A stretch of DNA of 64,000 nucleotides from CAYJBH01 sp964370825 (GCA_964370825.1 CAYJKY010000005.1:32432-96431), one strand, 5' to 3'; positions 52,142-61,984 are shown, counted from the stretch's first letter. The notes: a model not told the origin generated them from the letters alone. Numbers and translations: made by a program.

Positions 52142-53485
52142 ATGAAATCTGCCTATTTAAAGTCTGTATACGAACAGGTTGAAAAACGCAACCCTAACGA
52201 GCCGGAGTTTCTCCAGGCGGTTGCTGAGGTTCTCGATTCGCTTGAAGCTGTCGTAAAAAACAACCCATCGTTTGAAACAAACGGCGTTATTGAACGCCTG
52301 ATTGAGCCGGAGAGATTTATACAGTTCCGTGTTCCATGGGTTGACGATAGTGGTAAAGTACAGGTGAATCGTGGATTCCGTTGCCAGTTCAACTCTGCAA
52401 TCGGACCTTATAAAGGCGGACTTCGTTTTCACCCTACCGTGACCGCATCGGTAATTAAATTTCTCGGCTTCGAGCAGATATTTAAAAACAGCCTGACAGG
52501 CCTGCCCATGGGCGGCGGCAAGGGCGGCAGTGATTTTGATCCCAAGGGTAAATCCGATGCTGAGGTTATGCGTTTTTGCCAGAGCTTAATGACAGAGCTT
52601 AACCGTCATATCGGTCAATTTACCGATGTTCCTGCCGGAGATATCGGCGTAGGCGCGCGTGAGATAGGCTATATGTACGGACAGTACAAGAAAATACGTA
52701 ACGAAACGGTAGGCGTTCTTACCGGTAAAGGTCTCTCCTATGGCGGAAGTCTTGTAAGACCCGAAGCGACAGGCTACGGACTTTGCTACTTCACAGAGGA
52801 GATGCTCAATGTTCAAAAGAGTAGCTCATTTAAAGGGAAAACCGTGGTAATAAGCGGAAGCGGAAATGTTGCGATTTACGCTACACAAAAGGCAACCGAG
52901 CTTGGCGGTAAGGTTATTGCCCTTTCTGACAGTGCGGGATATATAGTCGACAATGACGGTATAGATCTTGACCTTGTTATGAAGATTAAACTTGTTGACC
53001 GTGCAAGAATTAAGGAATATGTAAAGGTGCGCACCAACGCAACATACACCGAAGGATGCAGCGGTATCTGGTCGACAAAGTGTGACATTGCTCTACCCTG
53101 TGCAACCCAGAACGAGCTTGACGGTGAGGCTGCAAAAGTTCTTAAGGATAATGGCTGTATGGCAGTAGCCGAAGGTGCTAACATGCCCTGTACACCGGAT
53201 GCAGTTGAAACATTCCTGTCCTCCGGAATACTGTTTGGACCTGCTAAGGCAGCGAATGCCGGCGGTGTTGCTACAAGCGGTTTAGAGATGAGCCAGAACT
53301 CACTGAGACTTTCCTGGACATTTGAAGAGGTCGATACAAGATTAAAGAATATTATGGTGAACATCTTCCACAATGCTTATGATGCTTCGAAGACCTGCGA
53401 GTGTGAAGGAAATCTTGTAGTAGGTGCTAACGTGGCCGGCTTCCTTAAGGTTGCTGATGCAATGACAGCACAGGGCGTAATATAA
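52142..53485 (+). CDS. gdhA: NADP-type glutamate dehydrogenase
   Basis: 447 residues, the size of hexameric bacterial GDH. PMGGGKGGSDFDPKGKSD carries the catalytic lysine, and the dinucleotide fold has VISGSGNVAIYATQKA. GPYKGGLRFHPTV lines the glutamate site. ATG 52142 has AAAGGA upstream. It interconverts 2-oxoglutarate plus ammonia and glutamate in the cytosol. A single gene between its own promoter and terminator. Confidence 0.96.
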   Translation: MKSAYLKSVYEQVEKRNPNEPEFLQAVAEVLDSLEAVVKNNPSFETNGVIERLIEPERFIQFRVPWVDDSGKVQVNRGFRCQFNSAIGPYKGGLRFHPTVTASVIKFLGFEQIFKNSLTGLPMGGGKGGSDFDPKGKSDAEVMRFCQSLMTELNRHIGQFTDVPAGDIGVGAREIGYMYGQYKKIRNETVGVLTGKGLSYGGSLVRPEATGYGLCYFTEEMLNVQKSSSFKGKTVVISGSGNVAIYATQKATELGGKVIALSDSAGYIVDNDGIDLDLVMKIKLVDRARIKEYVKVRTNATYTEGCSGIWSTKCDIALPCATQNELDGEAAKVLKDNGCMAVAEGANMPCTPDAVETFLSSGILFGPAKAANAGGVATSGLEMSQNSLRLSWTFEEVDTRLKNIMVNIFHNAYDASKTCECEGNLVVGANVAGFLKVADAMTAQGVI

Positions 53486-53505
53486 CTATTTAGTGTATCT
53501 TTATT

Positions 53506-53545
53506 GTATGCTGTATCGTTTATATGATACAGCATACTTTATTTT
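53506..53545 (+). terminator. gdhA terminator
   Basis: GTATGCTGTATC and GATACAGCATAC arms form a 12-pair stem, followed by TTTATTTT. Confidence 0.8.
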
Positions 53546-53565
53546 AATAAAAATTGGAGAGATGT

Positions 53566-55071
53566 ATGAATAATCAGTATGGCAGTCGAAGAAGTGTCTT
53601 TCTCATTCCATGTATAGTTGTGATAATTTTGTTAGTTGTTCCGGGAATTGTCTCATTATTACTTTCATTTAATGACTACAGCCCATTGATGGGGCTTTTA
53701 AACAGCAACTGGGTAGGCTTTGATAACTATGAAGATCTGTTTTCAAACTACATTCTCCCATCATTATTTTTCAATAGTGTAAGGTTATCGGCAATTGGAG
53801 GTATAATTCCGGTCATTATCGGTGTTCTTATCGGTCGAATAGTCTATCAAGCTTCTTTTAAATTTCGTCATTATATATTTGGTGCAATGCTTTTACCAAC
53901 ATTTGTTCCATCGACGGTTTACAGTACGGCAGTCATTGGAATACTCGGCAGTGAAATGATGATGTCTCAAAGCGGTTTTGACATCGCTTTTTTTATCTCA
54001 ACCGCTGTTCCTCAGGTATTTCTATCGACTTTTTTTACTGCATCATTCATGGCAGTATGTGAACACTCGAACATTTCCGAGGGAAGACGGGCCTATATAT
54101 CCGGGGCTATAATGTTGTTTTATGCATTTGCGACCATTCTTTCACCGAATTTTGAAACAATATATTTGTTACAAAACCCACTTAATGTTGAGAATAGCAC
54201 CGTTTTTGACAGCCAGCAGATAAGGTATGGACTTATGGAATCATCCTTTAGTATCGCATCAACAATATGGGTTGTTAAAACTTTATTTCAGCTTATTGTA
54301 ATTGTATTTTCGTCTTTGTTCTTGTCAAAATTGCTTTCTAAAGAGCTTACCAAGTACAATATTCACATAGTCTCGCCCGAAAGCGTAAGCAGTGCAAAAA
54401 TAAAAACACTGTTCTTTACAATAGTTTCGATTGTTATAACGATAGGGTTGTGTTTTTATGCCATTGTATTTAGCGGACACGGAGCAACAAACCAGGAAAT
54501 AGCCTTGCCTCTATCCCCTGCCATATTTAGCAGTTTTTTAAACGCCCTGTTTGTAGCCATGCTTTTTTCAGTGTTTACTGCTCTTTGTGTGTACTCATTA
54601 TCCATTATGCCAATACAAAAAGGAATATTATTTTGCTCGATTTTAGTACTGTTTTCAGGAAATATTATAGGTAATTATCTGCAATTTTATTCAATTGGAT
54701 TGGCAAACAGCTTTCTTCCGATAGTACTATCCGAGTTTATTAAACCTGAGATGATTTTATATATCCTTATATTAGTGATCTTTACACCCAAAAAGGAAAG
54801 AACCTCAAAAGAGGCTCTTTCCCATATCTTGCCGTACATAGTGATTTTTACCGGAGTCGTCGCTGCAAACTTGTGGGGCGGATATATATATGATATGATA
54901 TATGTATATGACCCTTCAAAATTCTCCTTATCATTAATTTTAAGCTCATTATCCTCAATGGGGAGTGGAGACGCAACGTTGATGTTGTTATTAACCGTTG
55001 TGCCGATAACAATAGCTTTTATATCTATAATTTTCTATGGAAAGCTGATGATAAAAAATGAGAGATTATAG
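53566..55071 (+). CDS. Fused MalF-MalG-like ABC sugar permease
   Basis: 501 residues from ATG 53566 with GGAGAG upstream. The first half (1-265) follows MalF/UgpA-type permeases: VSLLLSFNDYSP, WVGFDNYEDLF, FFNSVRLSAIG, then GAIMLFYAFATILSPNFE. The second half (280-501) follows MalG/UgpE: NALFVAMLFSVFTALCVYSL, IGLANSFLPIVLSEF, and WGGYIYDMIYVYDPSKFSL where MalG has its WNxFLWP...F segment. The EAA loops that contact the ATPase are degenerate in both halves. No binding protein or ATPase gene is nearby. It may be a fused permease using a shared MsmK-type ATPase, or a membrane protein that has lost transport. Confidence 0.6.
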   Translation: MNNQYGSRRSVFLIPCIVVIILLVVPGIVSLLLSFNDYSPLMGLLNSNWVGFDNYEDLFSNYILPSLFFNSVRLSAIGGIIPVIIGVLIGRIVYQASFKFRHYIFGAMLLPTFVPSTVYSTAVIGILGSEMMMSQSGFDIAFFISTAVPQVFLSTFFTASFMAVCEHSNISEGRRAYISGAIMLFYAFATILSPNFETIYLLQNPLNVENSTVFDSQQIRYGLMESSFSIASTIWVVKTLFQLIVIVFSSLFLSKLLSKELTKYNIHIVSPESVSSAKIKTLFFTIVSIVITIGLCFYAIVFSGHGATNQEIALPLSPAIFSSFLNALFVAMLFSVFTALCVYSLSIMPIQKGILFCSILVLFSGNIIGNYLQFYSIGLANSFLPIVLSEFIKPEMILYILILVIFTPKKERTSKEALSHILPYIVIFTGVVAANLWGGYIYDMIYVYDPSKFSLSLILSSLSSMGSGDATLMLLLTVVPITIAFISIIFYGKLMIKNERL

Positions 55072-55078
55072 CATGAGG

Positions 55079-56023
55079 CTAAATTGGTTTCTCCTCAAAT
55101 AAAAGTATCGACCCGTCCATACCGCTCATACCTATTGAAAAAATACGCAAGTCTCCGACAACATCTCGAAACATTATAGCGTTTGTAGGTAAATCTCCGT
55201 AAAATTGCATCTCCACGGCCATAGGGTTCGTCGGTGATAGATGCGCCGTCATCAGTTCCGAGTTTACCCTAAAGCCAACCAGGTTGTTGTAAGTATCGAT
55301 ATTACCTTCAACATACACAACATTCGAGATATCTAAATCGGTTGTAATTAAAAGCCTGCGCGAATACGGCAGTTCAGTAGGTGAAATATAATTGCTGTAG
55401 GAGGAATAACTACCCAGTATACCTTCGTCGTGGAACTCTTCAACAGACAGATGTGCAGAATAGTCTGCCGTATACTCCTCTCCGTTTTCGTCTATCAGAT
55501 AACATCGAGGCTGAGTCTTATTAATTATGTCGAGTATAGGGTTTGTACCACTTGGGTGCTCCACCTTTTTGTAAACTCCGTCCATATATATTAAATCCGG
55601 ATTCCCGGCATTGAAGGTATACACCGATGCCGAACCATCTGCGGATATGAAATCAATTGTAATTGTGGTATCGACCGTTAAGGTGGATTCATCTACTTCT
55701 CCGCCGACGATACCTTGCACAAACAATTCCATAAACGCCGAAACCTCCTCCGAGTTGTGCATACTGTTAACAATCGAGCCGTGAAAAGGTGAAGGTGCCG
55801 GAAGGGTGTACATTACATATGTTACATCCTCCCGCATAAAATCAGAAAGGTAAATTGTCTCCGGCACCGGAACAGAGGAACTATCATCCTGTTCGGTAAT
55901 CGTTGTGCTTTGAGATGACACACTTTCTACCTTCTCAGCAACTGAAGAAATTTCGGTCTGCTCAACACTGCAACCCGATATAAATATCAAACCCATTATG
56001 GAAAATAAAAATAAATTTTTCAT
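55079..56023 (-). CDS. Lipoprotein of unknown function
   Basis: 314 residues. The signal ends in a lipobox (FISGC, cysteine near 18), followed by a serine/threonine-rich linker (20-50) and a globular domain rich in beta strands. No catalytic motif and no family recognised. It converges on the fused permease and has its own divergent promoter region with the isomerase gene. Probably anchored to the outer face of the membrane. Confidence 0.7.
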   Translation of the reverse strand: MKNLFLFSIMGLIFISGCSVEQTEISSVAEKVESVSSQSTTITEQDDSSSVPVPETIYLSDFMREDVTYVMYTLPAPSPFHGSIVNSMHNSEEVSAFMELFVQGIVGGEVDESTLTVDTTITIDFISADGSASVYTFNAGNPDLIYMDGVYKKVEHPSGTNPILDIINKTQPRCYLIDENGEEYTADYSAHLSVEEFHDEGILGSYSSYSNYISPTELPYSRRLLITTDLDISNVVYVEGNIDTYNNLVGFRVNSELMTAHLSPTNPMAVEMQFYGDLPTNAIMFRDVVGDLRIFSIGMSGMDGSILLFEEKPI

Positions 56024-56115
56024 TATTATACCCTGCTTTTTTCGATAAAACGATTATAGCACTTATACACGCTTAAGTAAAGAATTTTTTGTTTAATTTG
56101 CTCAATAAATTCCCC

Positions 56116-56144
56116 TTGTTTTTATCGTCAACATAATATATAAT
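56116..56144 (+). promoter_or_regulatory. Promoter of isomerase-oxidoreductase pair
   Basis: TTGTTT (56116-56121), spacer 17, TATAAT (56139-56144), ending 43 bases before the ATG at 56188. Confidence 0.65.
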
Positions 56145-56187
56145 CTTATTAAGACTTTATAACATATTTTGAAAGGATGGCTTATCA

Positions 56188-57051
56188 ATGTATAATTTTC
56201 CTATCGGAGTTCTTCTTGAATCCTTTAACACCGACAGTGCAACCGCCCTTCGTTTAGCAAAAGAGGCCGGAGCGTCTGCTGTACAGGTATACTGTGTCAG
56301 AGGTGAACTTGATGCCCGCACCATGACCTCGGAGGCTCGCAAAAACTTTAAGAAAATGGTTGCCGACAACGGTCTTACAATCTCGGCTGTTTGCGGGGAT
56401 TTTGTAAGTGGCGACAAGAATGTAACCTTTAGCAATCCGGAACAGAGTGGTATGGTTATAGAACGCTCAAAGCAGGTGCTTGAGCTTGCCGCAGACCTCG
56501 GCACAAACATTGTTACCACACATGTAGGCGTTGTCCCTTCCGATCATAGCTGTGACAAGTTTAAAATCGTTCAGCAGAATTGCAGAGCCCTTGCAGAGTA
56601 TGCAGACAGTATGAATGCACATTTCGCCATTGAAACCGGACCTGAGATTGCAACCACACTACGTGCATTTCTCGATACATTAGAGTCCAAAGGTGTCGGA
56701 GTTAATCTTGATCCCGCAAACCTTGTGATGGTTACCGGAGATGATCCTGTAAAGGCTGTTCACACATTAAAGGATTATATTGTTCACACCCATGCTAAGG
56801 ATGGACGTCGTCTGCTTGTTGGTGATCCGCTTGTAATCTATGGAGAAATTGAGGAAGAGATCCAACACTCGCTCTACTTTGAAGAGCTTCCGCTTGGCGA
56901 AGGTGATGTAGATTTCCCGAACTACCTCAGGGCGCTTGATGAAATCGGATATAAAGGTTACCTTACAATCGAGCGAGAGACAGGTGCTGATCCCAAGGCG
57001 GATATATTTATGGCTGCGAACTTCTTAAAAGATATCATTAAGAAAGGTTAA
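56188..57051 (+). CDS. Sugar phosphate isomerase/epimerase (TIM barrel)
   Basis: 287 residues, AP-endonuclease-2/xylose-isomerase-like TIM barrel. Metal-binding residues lie in AIETGPEIATTLR, GVNLDPANLVM, VHTHAKDGRR and LTIERETGADPKAD. GAGGT-like spacing is weak but AAAGGA lies upstream. It converts a keto or epimeric sugar or inositol derivative. The next gene, five bases on, is a Gfo/Idh/MocA oxidoreductase, the standard pairing in inositol or rare-sugar breakdown. Substrate unknown. Confidence 0.85.
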   Translation: MYNFPIGVLLESFNTDSATALRLAKEAGASAVQVYCVRGELDARTMTSEARKNFKKMVADNGLTISAVCGDFVSGDKNVTFSNPEQSGMVIERSKQVLELAADLGTNIVTTHVGVVPSDHSCDKFKIVQQNCRALAEYADSMNAHFAIETGPEIATTLRAFLDTLESKGVGVNLDPANLVMVTGDDPVKAVHTLKDYIVHTHAKDGRRLLVGDPLVIYGEIEEEIQHSLYFEELPLGEGDVDFPNYLRALDEIGYKGYLTIERETGADPKADIFMAANFLKDIIKKG

Positions 57052-57056
57052 TTATA

Positions 57057-58112
57057 ATGGATAAAATAAAGATAGGTATTATCGGAGTCGGTGGCATTTC
57101 ACACGAGCATATACAGGGGTATCTCAGCAACGAAAAGGTTGAGCTTTATGCCTTCTGTGACATTGATGAAAACACGCTAAAAAAAGCGGGTGAGAAGTAC
57201 TCAATAACGCGTCTTTATACCGACATAGACGAGATGTTAAAGCTTGACGAGATAGATGCTGTCAGCGTCTGTGTTTGGAACAGTGCCCATGCCCCTTGTA
57301 GTATTAAGGCTCTAAATGCCGGCAAACACGTACTCTGCGAAAAACCTATGTCAATATGTGAGGCTGATGCAATAAAAATGAAGGAAGCCGCTGATAAAAA
57401 CAATAAACTTTTGATGATAGGTTTTGTACGTCGTCACGGCAACGACTGCAAGATACTTAAGGATTTTATTGATACAGACTATTTCGGTGAGCTGTACTAT
57501 TCTAAGGCAACCTACATGCGTCGTAATGGAAATCCAGGTGGATGGTTTGGCGATAAGTCGCGTAGTGGCGGCGGACCACTGATAGATTTAGGCGTGCATG
57601 TCACTGACCTTGTTTGGTATCTTTTAGGCAAACCAAAGCCTGTATCGGTTTATGGTGCAACCTTTAAGAAACTCCTTAATCGTAGCCATTTAAACGACAA
57701 AAAAGGTTATGTTTCTCATACATCCGGTGATGTTGTCTGTGATGTTGAAGACATAGCAACTGCATTGATACGTTTTGAAAATGGAGCAGTGCTATCGCTT
57801 GAGGCAAGTTTTAGTCTTAACACTAAGTCTGACACCGGAACTGTTGAGATATTCGGTACAAAGGGAGGAGCAAAGCTCTACCCACAGATTGAAATCTACT
57901 CCGAGATAAACAACTATATGGTAGATGTTAATTTTGCGTCCGATACCGCCCTCAGCTTTGATGGATTGTTTAAAAATGAAATTAACCATTTTGTCGACTG
58001 TGTGACCGATAATATACCTTGTATCGCTCCTGCCGAGGACGGAATAATGATAATGAAGATTTTAGATGCTATCTATAAATCTGCCGAAACCGGACATGAG
58101 GTTGTTCTTTAA
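57057..58112 (+). CDS. Gfo/Idh/MocA-family oxidoreductase
   Basis: 351 residues. N-terminal NAD(P) fold with GIIGVGGISHEHIQGYL, then the catalytic-type CEKPMSICEADA and a C-terminal domain with GGGPLIDLGVHVTDLVWYLLG. It likely oxidises a cyclic polyol or sugar hydroxyl. It is co-transcribed with the preceding isomerase, and the second TIM-barrel isomerase at 59 kb may belong to the same pathway. Confidence 0.88.
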   Translation: MDKIKIGIIGVGGISHEHIQGYLSNEKVELYAFCDIDENTLKKAGEKYSITRLYTDIDEMLKLDEIDAVSVCVWNSAHAPCSIKALNAGKHVLCEKPMSICEADAIKMKEAADKNNKLLMIGFVRRHGNDCKILKDFIDTDYFGELYYSKATYMRRNGNPGGWFGDKSRSGGGPLIDLGVHVTDLVWYLLGKPKPVSVYGATFKKLLNRSHLNDKKGYVSHTSGDVVCDVEDIATALIRFENGAVLSLEASFSLNTKSDTGTVEIFGTKGGAKLYPQIEIYSEINNYMVDVNFASDTALSFDGLFKNEINHFVDCVTDNIPCIAPAEDGIMIMKILDAIYKSAETGHEVVL

Positions 58113-58480
58113 AATATAATTGCTAAATCTTTCTAAGTCTATCCCCGTAGTGGTCAAGGCAATGCCCAAACAAGATTTCCAGATAGAGTAAACCTCTGTA
58201 AAACGGTTGTTTTACAGAGGTTTTGCCTGTATTTATCAGGCTTTTCGGCAGTTTCAAGAGCAAAAATGGGCGATTATTCGAAGGTTGTTGACTGGTTGTT
58301 TTCAGGTTGTGGTCATTGTAGTAGTTAGAGCCATAAAATTGATCTTTTTTATTTGCACACAAGGGAGAAAAATTGCAGCTACCCATATTAAAATTTGCTA
58401 TGTAACATACAAAGAATATGGACTTTTGAAAAATACAATCATTGCGAATGAAAAAGTATTAGGAAATTAGAATTTGATTA
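58113..58480. other. Intergenic stretch without a convincing gene
   Basis: It holds the terminator at 58192-58228. Short frames exist on both strands (plus 58207-58470 and minus 58123-58386), but neither has a ribosome-binding site or a recognisable domain. AT-rich DNA, possibly decayed. Confidence 0.5.
58192..58228 (+). terminator. Terminator of isomerase-oxidoreductase operon
   Basis: AACCTCTGTAAAAC and GTTTTACAGAGGTT form a perfect 14-pair stem around GGTT. The T-run is short. Confidence 0.75.
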
Positions 58481-58870
58481 TTAAGCCATTTTTGCTAATA
58501 TTCTTGAACGAACTTCTAAAAAAGTTGTTTTGTCTTCTTCACTTAAACTACTTAGTAATTCTTCAGAAAAAGTAATTTTGTCCGTTATTGCTTGATTAAG
58601 TTTTGATTCCTCAGCTAATTCTCCATCAGTAGCGGTTCCGTGTTGTGTAGGTCCTTTTTCAGCTTGATATGAAACCAAAGCATCTACATCACTCTCTAAC
58701 AGAATTAAAAAATCTTCCCAGTTCTCACTTGTGAATTGCAGTTCAAGTGATGAGGTTTCTGTTTGTGAAGTTTGATTATTATTGGTGTCACTTGTGTTTT
58801 TTGAGCAAGCAGTTAAGGAAAATACTAAAGTAATTGCAAGAGAAATTGTAAAAGCTTTTTTGATGTTCAT
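58481..58870 (-). CDS. Small lipoprotein
   Basis: 129 residues from ATG 58870. The signal (MNIKKAFTISLAITLVFS) ends in a lipobox LTACS, then an acidic, asparagine/threonine-rich mature part. No family recognised. ATG 58879 is an alternative start; neither has a strong ribosome-binding site. Single gene. Confidence 0.65.
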   Translation of the reverse strand: MNIKKAFTISLAITLVFSLTACSKNTSDTNNNQTSQTETSSLELQFTSENWEDFLILLESDVDALVSYQAEKGPTQHGTATDGELAEESKLNQAITDKITFSEELLSSLSEEDKTTFLEVRSRILAKMA

Positions 58871-58927
58871 AATTGTATCCATTCTTTTGATTTCATAAAT
58901 TGCGATTTGTCTAATTATATAATAGTT

Positions 58928-58961
58928 CAACTTGAAAAACGTTGTAGCGTTTTTCAAGTTG
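58928..58961 (-). terminator. Hairpin after sugar isomerase gene
   Basis: CAACTTGAAAAACG and CGTTTTTCAAGTTG form a perfect 14-pair stem around CTACAA. There is no clean T-run, so terminator function is probable rather than certain. Confidence 0.55.
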
Positions 58962-58981
58962 ATTGATTATACTATTTAATA

Positions 58982-59836
58982 TTATAGAGCAGAAACATAT
59001 CTTTTGAGATTTTCAAGGGATATGGTTAATGCCTCTGTCGGATTTTCCATGCCCTCAAACTCTACCGAAACAAAGCCGTCATATCCTTTTCCTTTAAGTA
59101 TGGAAAGACACTGAACAACCGGAACATTACCGTGGCCTACTATTGTGCCTTTAAGGTAATTTCCGCCGCGTGATTTAAAAAATCCGTTTCCGGGGTTTGG
59201 CTCGTTTCCGGATTTAACTACAAAATCCTTTGCATGAACATGGAAAACATAGTTGGCTGCAATACCTACAGCCTTTTCCGGCGCTTCATCGGCGCATAAA
59301 AAGTTGCCCATGTCACAAAGCCAACCAAAGTTATCATCCGCAACGGTGGTTATTAATTTTTCAACCCTGTTGGAATCCTGAGCAAAGAAACCATGGTTTT
59401 CCACCATTGTTTTTATGCCCTTTGTTGCAGCATAACGAGTAACCTCACGGTAAGCATCGGCAAGAATTGGAAGAGCCTCGTCAAAACCTCTTCTACTTCC
59501 GTCATTAAAGCCCTGAGTAGCATCATGTCGCATACATTTAACACCGAGAATTGCAGCAATATCTACCTGACCTTTAAGCCTCTCAATCTCTGCGGCTGTA
59601 TCACCATCCTTGCAGTTGATAAAATCTGCACCGATAGTATAGCTCACAACCTCCATTGAATTTTTTGCACACTCATCGGCAATCTTTTTTGCATATTCCG
59701 CCTGGGTGGAACCATCATGCGGCATGAGATCTGTAAATTCAATTCCATCATACCCTATCTGTTTTGCAGCTGCAATACAATCAAATTGACTGATACCATC
59801 CCTGCGAAAGCTGTAGGAACTTGTTGCATATTTCAT
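58982..59836 (-). CDS. Sugar phosphate isomerase/epimerase (second TIM barrel)
   Basis: 284 residues, same superfamily as the gene at 56.2 kb but clearly different in sequence. Metal ligands in MVENHGFFAQDS, WLCDMGNFLC, VFHVHAKDF and VSVEFEGMENP. IolE- or hydroxypyruvate-isomerase-like. It lies 13 bases downstream of the citrate synthase gene on the same strand. Substrate unknown. Confidence 0.85.
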   Translation of the reverse strand: MKYATSSYSFRRDGISQFDCIAAAKQIGYDGIEFTDLMPHDGSTQAEYAKKIADECAKNSMEVVSYTIGADFINCKDGDTAAEIERLKGQVDIAAILGVKCMRHDATQGFNDGSRRGFDEALPILADAYREVTRYAATKGIKTMVENHGFFAQDSNRVEKLITTVADDNFGWLCDMGNFLCADEAPEKAVGIAANYVFHVHAKDFVVKSGNEPNPGNGFFKSRGGNYLKGTIVGHGNVPVVQCLSILKGKGYDGFVSVEFEGMENPTEALTISLENLKRYVSAL

Positions 59837-59849
59837 GATAATCTCCTTT

Positions 59850-61211
59850 TTATCTGTCCTGTATCTTTACATAATCCCTATGTGGGGTAACCGGTTTGTA
59901 GGCCGGACGGATAATCTTTCCGGCACTTTCAAGCTCTTCCATACGATGAGCTGACCATCCGACAATGCGTGATATTGCAAACAGCGGTGTATACAGCTCG
60001 GTTGGTAGGTCCAGCATATCATACACAAAGCCGCTGTAAAAGTCGATGTTTGCCGAAACACCTTTATAAATTCTTCTGCGGTCTCCAATTACCTTCGGTG
60101 CAAGCCTTGCTACATTGTTGTAGAGGTTAAATTCATCAACACGCCCCTTACTAGCAGACAGGCTCTCGACAAAACGTTTAAATATTTCGGTTCGTGGGTC
60201 GGATAATGAGTAAACAGCATGTCCCATACCGTAAATAAGCCCGCTGTTATCAAAGGCTTTTTTCTCTAACAAAGCCTCAAGATAGGCAACAATTTCATCG
60301 TCGTCATTCCAATTTTTTAAGGTTTTCTTCATATCGTCAAACATGCCGACAACCTTGATGTTTGCGCCACCGTGTTTCGGTCCCTTTAATGAGGACAGTC
60401 CTGCCGCTATTGCCGAATATGTATCGGTTCCGGCTGTTGTTACCACCCTGGTAGTAAAGGTGGAGTTGTTACCGCCACCATGCTCTGCATGAAGAATAAG
60501 CGCTACATCCAACACCTGAGCTTCCAGAGCAGTGTAGGAGCCATCGGGCCTTAACATTTGCAGAATGTTTTCTGCTGTTGAAAGTTCCGGCATTGGAGGG
60601 CGAATAAAGAAATGTTCGTTCTTATGGTAGTAGCAGTATGCCTGGTAGCTATAAATTGCCATCATTGGGAAAACTGCAATCAGCTCTACTGCCTGACGCA
60701 GTATATTTGAAAGAGAAACATCTTCGGCCTTATCGTCATAGCTGTAGAGATTTAGAACTCCACGAGCTAAACCTATCATAATGTTTTCACTCGGTGATTT
60801 CATGATGATGTCACGTACAAAATGCGATGGAAGTGTACGATATTTGTTGAGAGTTTCTCTCATCCAAGCACAACGCTCTTCCGACGGAAGCTCACCAAAT
60901 AACAATAGGTATGTTATTTCTTCAAATCCATGCCTGTTTTCTTCGATACAGCTGTTAACTATATCGGTAACATTTATACCCCTGTAGTACAGCTCTCCCT
61001 CACAGGGAACTCGTTCGCCATCAACATTTTTAAAGGAGACAACATCCGAAACATTTGTTAATCCGGTGAGTACACCTTTACCGCTTTTGTCACGCAATCC
61101 TTGCATAACATCATTTTTGATAAACAGCTCTGGGTCTATCTTATTATACTTTTCAGCAATCTTTGTCTGCTCAATTATGTCAGTCGTTAACTGCGATAAT
61201 TTTTGCTCCAT
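59850..61211 (-). CDS. Citrate synthase
   Basis: 453 residues from ATG 61211, with GGAGG five bases upstream; a GTG 15 bases earlier would overlap that site. Catalytic residues: histidine in GPKHGGANI, histidine in GMGHAVYSL and aspartate in NIDFYSGF. HAEHGGGNNSTFTTRV and RIVGWSAHRMEEL complete the active site. It condenses oxaloacetate with acetyl-CoA. No aconitase or isocitrate dehydrogenase lies nearby, which suits a partial TCA cycle used for glutamate. Confidence 0.94.
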   Translation of the reverse strand: MEQKLSQLTTDIIEQTKIAEKYNKIDPELFIKNDVMQGLRDKSGKGVLTGLTNVSDVVSFKNVDGERVPCEGELYYRGINVTDIVNSCIEENRHGFEEITYLLLFGELPSEERCAWMRETLNKYRTLPSHFVRDIIMKSPSENIMIGLARGVLNLYSYDDKAEDVSLSNILRQAVELIAVFPMMAIYSYQAYCYYHKNEHFFIRPPMPELSTAENILQMLRPDGSYTALEAQVLDVALILHAEHGGGNNSTFTTRVVTTAGTDTYSAIAAGLSSLKGPKHGGANIKVVGMFDDMKKTLKNWNDDDEIVAYLEALLEKKAFDNSGLIYGMGHAVYSLSDPRTEIFKRFVESLSASKGRVDEFNLYNNVARLAPKVIGDRRRIYKGVSANIDFYSGFVYDMLDLPTELYTPLFAISRIVGWSAHRMEELESAGKIIRPAYKPVTPHRDYVKIQDR

Positions 61212-61253
61212 TACAACCTCCTTCACGCATATATATTCATCAATGTTTATAAG

Positions 61254-61282
61254 ATTATATCATTAAAACCGATACATGTCAA
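61254..61282 (-). promoter_or_regulatory. Citrate synthase promoter
   Basis: TTGACA (61282-61277), spacer 17, TATAAT (61259-61254) on the minus strand: full consensus sigma-A. Confidence 0.85.
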
Positions 61283-61301
61283 TTTTTAGATAAACACTCT
61301 A

Positions 61302-61967
61302 TTATATGCCCACACAATACTGCTTCATATAATCATCCATAGATATGGCAAGTGTTTTATATTGCTCATTTTCACCTAAGTATTCACGTACATCCAAAAC
61401 ATTTATTATGGAATGAACCTTTATTCCGAACTCTTTAAATATCTCCATAGAAGCGCTCATATCTGAACCTACGCCAACCTCACAGCGGTCGACCGAAATA
61501 AACATATCCTTTACCTTCGCATCGGCAAAACCTTTGAGAACGGGCATAACCTCTCTTATTGCGGTGCCGGCTGTAATAACATCCTCGACAATAATTATGC
61601 GCTCACCCTCACCGGGCTTGTGTCCGACGATGCTTCCTCCCTCTCCGTGGTCCTTCTCTTCCTTGCGGTTGAAAAAGTACGGCTTATCTATTTTGTGTTT
61701 ATTTGAGAGAGCTATTGCGGTTGTTGTAACCAACGGAATCCCCTTATATGCCGGACCAAACATGCAGTCAAACTCACCGCTTGTTATCTCGTTTATTCTA
61801 TCTGCATAGTATTCACCAAGCCTTGCAATCTGCTGACCGGTTCTGTAGTTTCCGGTGTTAACAAAATATTGGGTGTTTCGTCCGCTTTTGGTCACAAAAT
61901 CGCCAAAGCGTAAAACGTTTGCATTTAACATAAACTCGATAAATTCTCTCTTTTTAGCTGTTAGCAT
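61302..61967 (-). CDS. pyrE: Orotate phosphoribosyltransferase
   Basis: 221 residues. PRPP-binding motif IIIVEDVITAGTAIREV and the early FGPAYKGIPLVTTTA. It forms OMP in pyrimidine synthesis. No other pyr biosynthesis gene of the pathway is beside it; pyrH is 12 kb away. It is 17 bases after the ZIP transporter stop and probably shares its promoters. Confidence 0.94.
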   Translation of the reverse strand: MLTAKKREFIEFMLNANVLRFGDFVTKSGRNTQYFVNTGNYRTGQQIARLGEYYADRINEITSGEFDCMFGPAYKGIPLVTTTAIALSNKHKIDKPYFFNRKEEKDHGEGGSIVGHKPGEGERIIIVEDVITAGTAIREVMPVLKGFADAKVKDMFISVDRCEVGVGSDMSASMEIFKEFGIKVHSIINVLDVREYLGENEQYKTLAISMDDYMKQYCVGI

Positions 61968-61984
61968 TATAATTCCTCCATTTT

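Noticed and set aside
58123..58470. Short frames on both strands between the oxidoreductase and the small lipoprotein
   Set aside because: They overlap each other and a terminator, have no ribosome-binding sites and show no recognisable domain.
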